From an uncultured delta proteobacterium (GTDB taxonomy: Bacteria > Myxococcota_A > Polyangia > Polyangiales > Polyangiaceae), in the NCBI GenBank assembly GCA_903893335.1, contig CAITLX010000643.1, positions 1 through 7,763 of the forward strand: a stretch of 7,763 nt of DNA. Reading direction: 5' to 3'. This document shows positions 6,405-7,763 of this stretch, piece by piece (position 1 is the first letter of the stretch; every line of letters begins with the position of its first letter). Position numbers and translations under genes: made by a program. A model generated the notes under the pieces. The model saw only the letters and a program-made list of their open reading frames with translations. It had not been told where the DNA came from and ran no database searches.

Positions 6405-6523
6405 GCGTACGGCAGCAGAGTGTCCCTGCCGGTTCCACGAGGGTCAAGCGGACCCAAGGCCCCCCGCCGCAGCCTCGCGGCGCCGGCTCGCGCTCCGCCG
6501 CGCGCGCCGGAGAAGATGGTTAC
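6405..6523. other. Divergent promoter region
   Basis: This 119-bp gap lies between the divergently transcribed radical SAM and Cys-rich lipoprotein genes, so it must hold the promoter of the lipoprotein gene and probably that of the radical SAM operon. It is extremely GC-rich near 6465-6508. The lipoprotein's GGAG lies at 6509-6512. Confidence 0.6.
6419..6447 (-). promoter_or_regulatory. Possible sigma-70-type promoter of the radical SAM/M16 operon
   Basis: The minus strand has TTGACC (6447-6442), a 17-bp spacer and GACACT (6424-6419). The -35 matches TTGACA at 5 of 6, but the -10 matches TATAAT at only 3 of 6. A start near 6412 would leave about 8 nt before the ATG at 6404, consistent with the lack of a ribosome binding site there. 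Weak evidence. Confidence 0.3.
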
Positions 6524-7150
6524 ATGGATCGCATGCGCTCCTCCCAGCCGTTCGCGCGCCTCGTCGCCCTGTGCGTCGCTCCCCTGCTCGTCGGCTGCGC
6601 GGGGCGCACGCTGGCCGGCTTCGACGACGCGGGCACCGACGCGCGGCTCGACGCTCCGGTCGACGCGGCGGCGTTCGGCGCGTGCGACCGACCGTCGGCG
6701 TGCGTCGTGCGCCCGGCGAGCTGCTGCGGGTCGTGCGGCGCCGCGACGCGCTCGGACCTCGTCGCCGTCGCGAGCGCGCGAGCCGCCGACTACGCGAACG
6801 CGACGTGCGGCCTGGGGTGGGGCTGCCCCGCCTGCTACCTGGCGCAGGATCCGACGCTGCTGGCGACGTGCGGCGGCGGCGCGTGCGCCGCGATCGACTG
6901 GGCGACGCACCCGGCCAACGCGTGCGCGAAGGACGCCGACTGCCGCGTGCGCACGCGCTCATGCTGCGAGTGCCCCGGCCCGGTCGGTCGCGAGGAGCTG
7001 CTCGCCGTGCCCACCGGCGCGACGGGCGACTTCATGGCCCTCGTGTGCGACGCCGACGCCGCGTGCGGCAAGTGCATGCCGCAGTACCCCAAGGACGCGC
7101 TCGCCGTCTGCGAGGCCGGCCACTGCAAGGCCTCGTGGTACGTGCGCTGA
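6524..7150 (+). CDS. Cys-rich lipoprotein with duplicated 10-Cys module
   Basis: The 208-residue protein starts at ATG 6524, preceded by GGAG at 11 nt; an ATG three codons in is possible. A hydrophobic stretch ends in the classic lipobox L-V-G-C25, so it should be lipidated and anchored in a membrane. A short Asp/Ala/Thr linker (about 34-50) follows, then two homologous Cys modules 80 residues apart. Module 1 has Cys at 54, 60, 67, 68, 71, 95, 101, 104, 116, 121; module 2 at 134, 140, 147, 148, 150, 175, 181, 184, 196, 201. Spacings match except for one residue before and after the fifth Cys. Outside the cytoplasm these would probably form disulfides, though CC and CxxC pairs could also bind metal. 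I do not recognise a named family; the overall style is common in myxobacterial lipoproteins. It is the only plus-strand gene, set between two radical SAM genes. Confidence 0.85.
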   Translation: MDRMRSSQPFARLVALCVAPLLVGCAGRTLAGFDDAGTDARLDAPVDAAAFGACDRPSACVVRPASCCGSCGAATRSDLVAVASARAADYANATCGLGWGCPACYLAQDPTLLATCGGGACAAIDWATHPANACAKDADCRVRTRSCCECPGPVGREELLAVPTGATGDFMALVCDADAACGKCMPQYPKDALAVCEAGHCKASWYVR

Positions 7151-7200
7151 GCGCTTCGTTTCGGCCTCGATTGCGCTGAGCCCCTCGGTCCGGCCTCAAT
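7143..7200. repeat. Two tandem 29-bp repeats at the lipoprotein 3' end
   Basis: Positions 7143-7171 and 7172-7200 match at 24 of 29 bases, both starting TGCGCTGAGC and ending GGCCTC(G/A)AT. The first copy contains the lipoprotein stop codon (TGA at 7148). Together they fill nearly all of the gap between two convergent genes. Confidence 0.85.
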
Positions 7201-7203
7201 CGC

Positions 7204-7218
7204 GCCGCTTCGCGCGGC
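7204..7218. terminator. Weak hairpin between convergent genes
   Basis: GCCGC (7204-7208) and GCGGC (7214-7218) form a 5-bp stem with a TTCGC loop just before the stop codon of the right-edge gene. There is no T-tract on either strand, so intrinsic termination is doubtful. Confidence 0.25.
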
Positions 7219-7763
7219 TCAGGGCTTGCCGACGGGCAGCGTGACCTCGGGGCGCTCCATCTCGAGCCCCTTCTCGGCGGCCTTCTTGCCCTCGGTGCGG
7301 CGCTTGGCCTCGAAGAGGCGGATGCCCTGCTCGGTGATCATGCCGACCGCAGGAGCGTCGGCGGGGCGCATCTCCGCCGGCGGGCCGTCGTCGCCCGCGC
7401 GCTCGCCGCGCGCGCGCGGACCGGGCGCGGCGCGCTGCTCGTCGAGCCGGCGGTCGAAATCCGCGCGCCACGCTTCGAGCGAGCGAAACTCGTAGCTCGG
7501 GTCGTTGGGGTCGCGCAGGATGCGCTCGACGATCGCGTCTCGCGAGACGAACACGGGGTAGAGCTCGGCCGGGTCGTAGCCGGCGCCGCGGTCGAAGAGC
7601 CCTCCGCAGATGGTGCGCAGCGAGCAGACGCCGCAGGCCGCAGCGTACTCGTGGCCCCACTCCGTCTGGCGCACCGTCTGCTTGGCGTCGAGGAAGTGCA
7701 CGATGCGCTCCTCGCCCTTGACGATCTTGCGCGTCTCGGTGCTCGCCCACGCGAACTCGGTCA
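7219..7763 (-). CDS. Radical SAM-type protein, C-terminal part (runs off right edge)
   Basis: The frame is open from the right edge to the TGA at 7219, giving 181 visible residues; internal GTG 7701 is not the true start because coding continues above it. Visible residues 43-56 are C-GV-C-SLRTI-C-GGLF, the same CxxCx5CxG pattern as the C-terminus of the radical SAM enzyme at 5397-6404, and both are followed by a G-(Y/W)-D-E-P-V-like segment (GYDPAELYPV here, RFGWDEMRPV there). I infer the C-terminal auxiliary-cluster region of another radical SAM protein; the CxxxCxxC domain lies outside the window, so this is not proven. After the Cys motif there is a charged, Pro/Ala/Arg-rich tail of about 100 residues, absent from the other protein, ending in a Lys/Glu-rich helix-like segment. 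It converges on the lipoprotein gene with a 68-bp gap. Confidence 0.65.
   Translation of the reverse strand, partial: TEFAWASTETRKIVKGEERIVHFLDAKQTVRQTEWGHEYAAACGVCSLRTICGGLFDRGAGYDPAELYPVFVSRDAIVERILRDPNDPSYEFRSLEAWRADFDRRLDEQRAAPGPRARGERAGDDGPPAEMRPADAPAVGMITEQGIRLFEAKRRTEGKKAAEKGLEMERPEVTLPVGKP

Noticed and set aside
4005..7244. A 1079-codon open frame on the plus strand, and a similar 656-codon one at 825-2795.
   Set aside because: Both lie opposite clear M16, radical SAM and aminotransferase genes, have low-complexity Arg/Ala/Glu/Val composition and no domain. They are a by-product of high GC in the opposite frame.

Overview
The window is a very GC-rich stretch of bacterial chromosome. 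Its style fits a myxobacterium-like member of the Myxococcota (Polyangia type): strong G/C preference at third codon positions, long spurious open frames opposite real genes, a Kelch-repeat lipoprotein, and a lipoprotein with an Asp/Ala/Thr-rich linker followed by Cys-rich modules. This assignment is inferred from style; there is no rRNA or marker gene to prove it. No tRNA, rRNA, CRISPR array, transposase or phage gene was seen.

Reading down the minus strand from the right edge, the layout is: the C-terminal part of a radical SAM-type protein (7763 to 7219); a complete radical SAM enzyme with a C-terminal Cys cluster (6404 to 5397); a zinc-ligand-bearing M16 peptidase (5354 to 3978); an M16 partner lacking the zinc ligands (3981 to 2695, GTGA overlap); a 630-bp gene-free region holding two copies of a structured repeat; a fold-type I PLP aminotransferase (2063 to 813); and the N-terminal 241 codons of a Kelch-repeat lipoprotein (724 to the left edge). 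Only one gene is on the plus strand, a 20-cysteine (plus signal and lipobox Cys) lipoprotein at 6524 to 7150, inserted between the two radical SAM genes.

The most unusual element is the duplicated unit in 2101-2213 and 2481-2592. On the minus strand each copy has a good sigma-54 type -24/-12 promoter (TTGGCACG-N4-CTGC), then, starting one base after the predicted transcription start, a perfect 12-bp stem whose apical loop is GCG followed by nine C, then TTTTCT. Each copy therefore looks like a self-contained gene of about 57 nt for a terminator-ended small RNA, or a sigma-54 promoter with a built-in attenuator. The two copies agree at 55 of 56 hairpin positions and in both promoter boxes, while the promoter spacer has diverged completely.

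The second theme is a likely operon of radical SAM enzyme, active M16 and inactive M16. This combination (radical SAM with an auxiliary cluster plus a heterodimeric M16 protease) recalls PQQ-type peptide maturation (PqqE with PqqF/PqqG), but no precursor peptide is visible, so a RiPP role is only a hypothesis.
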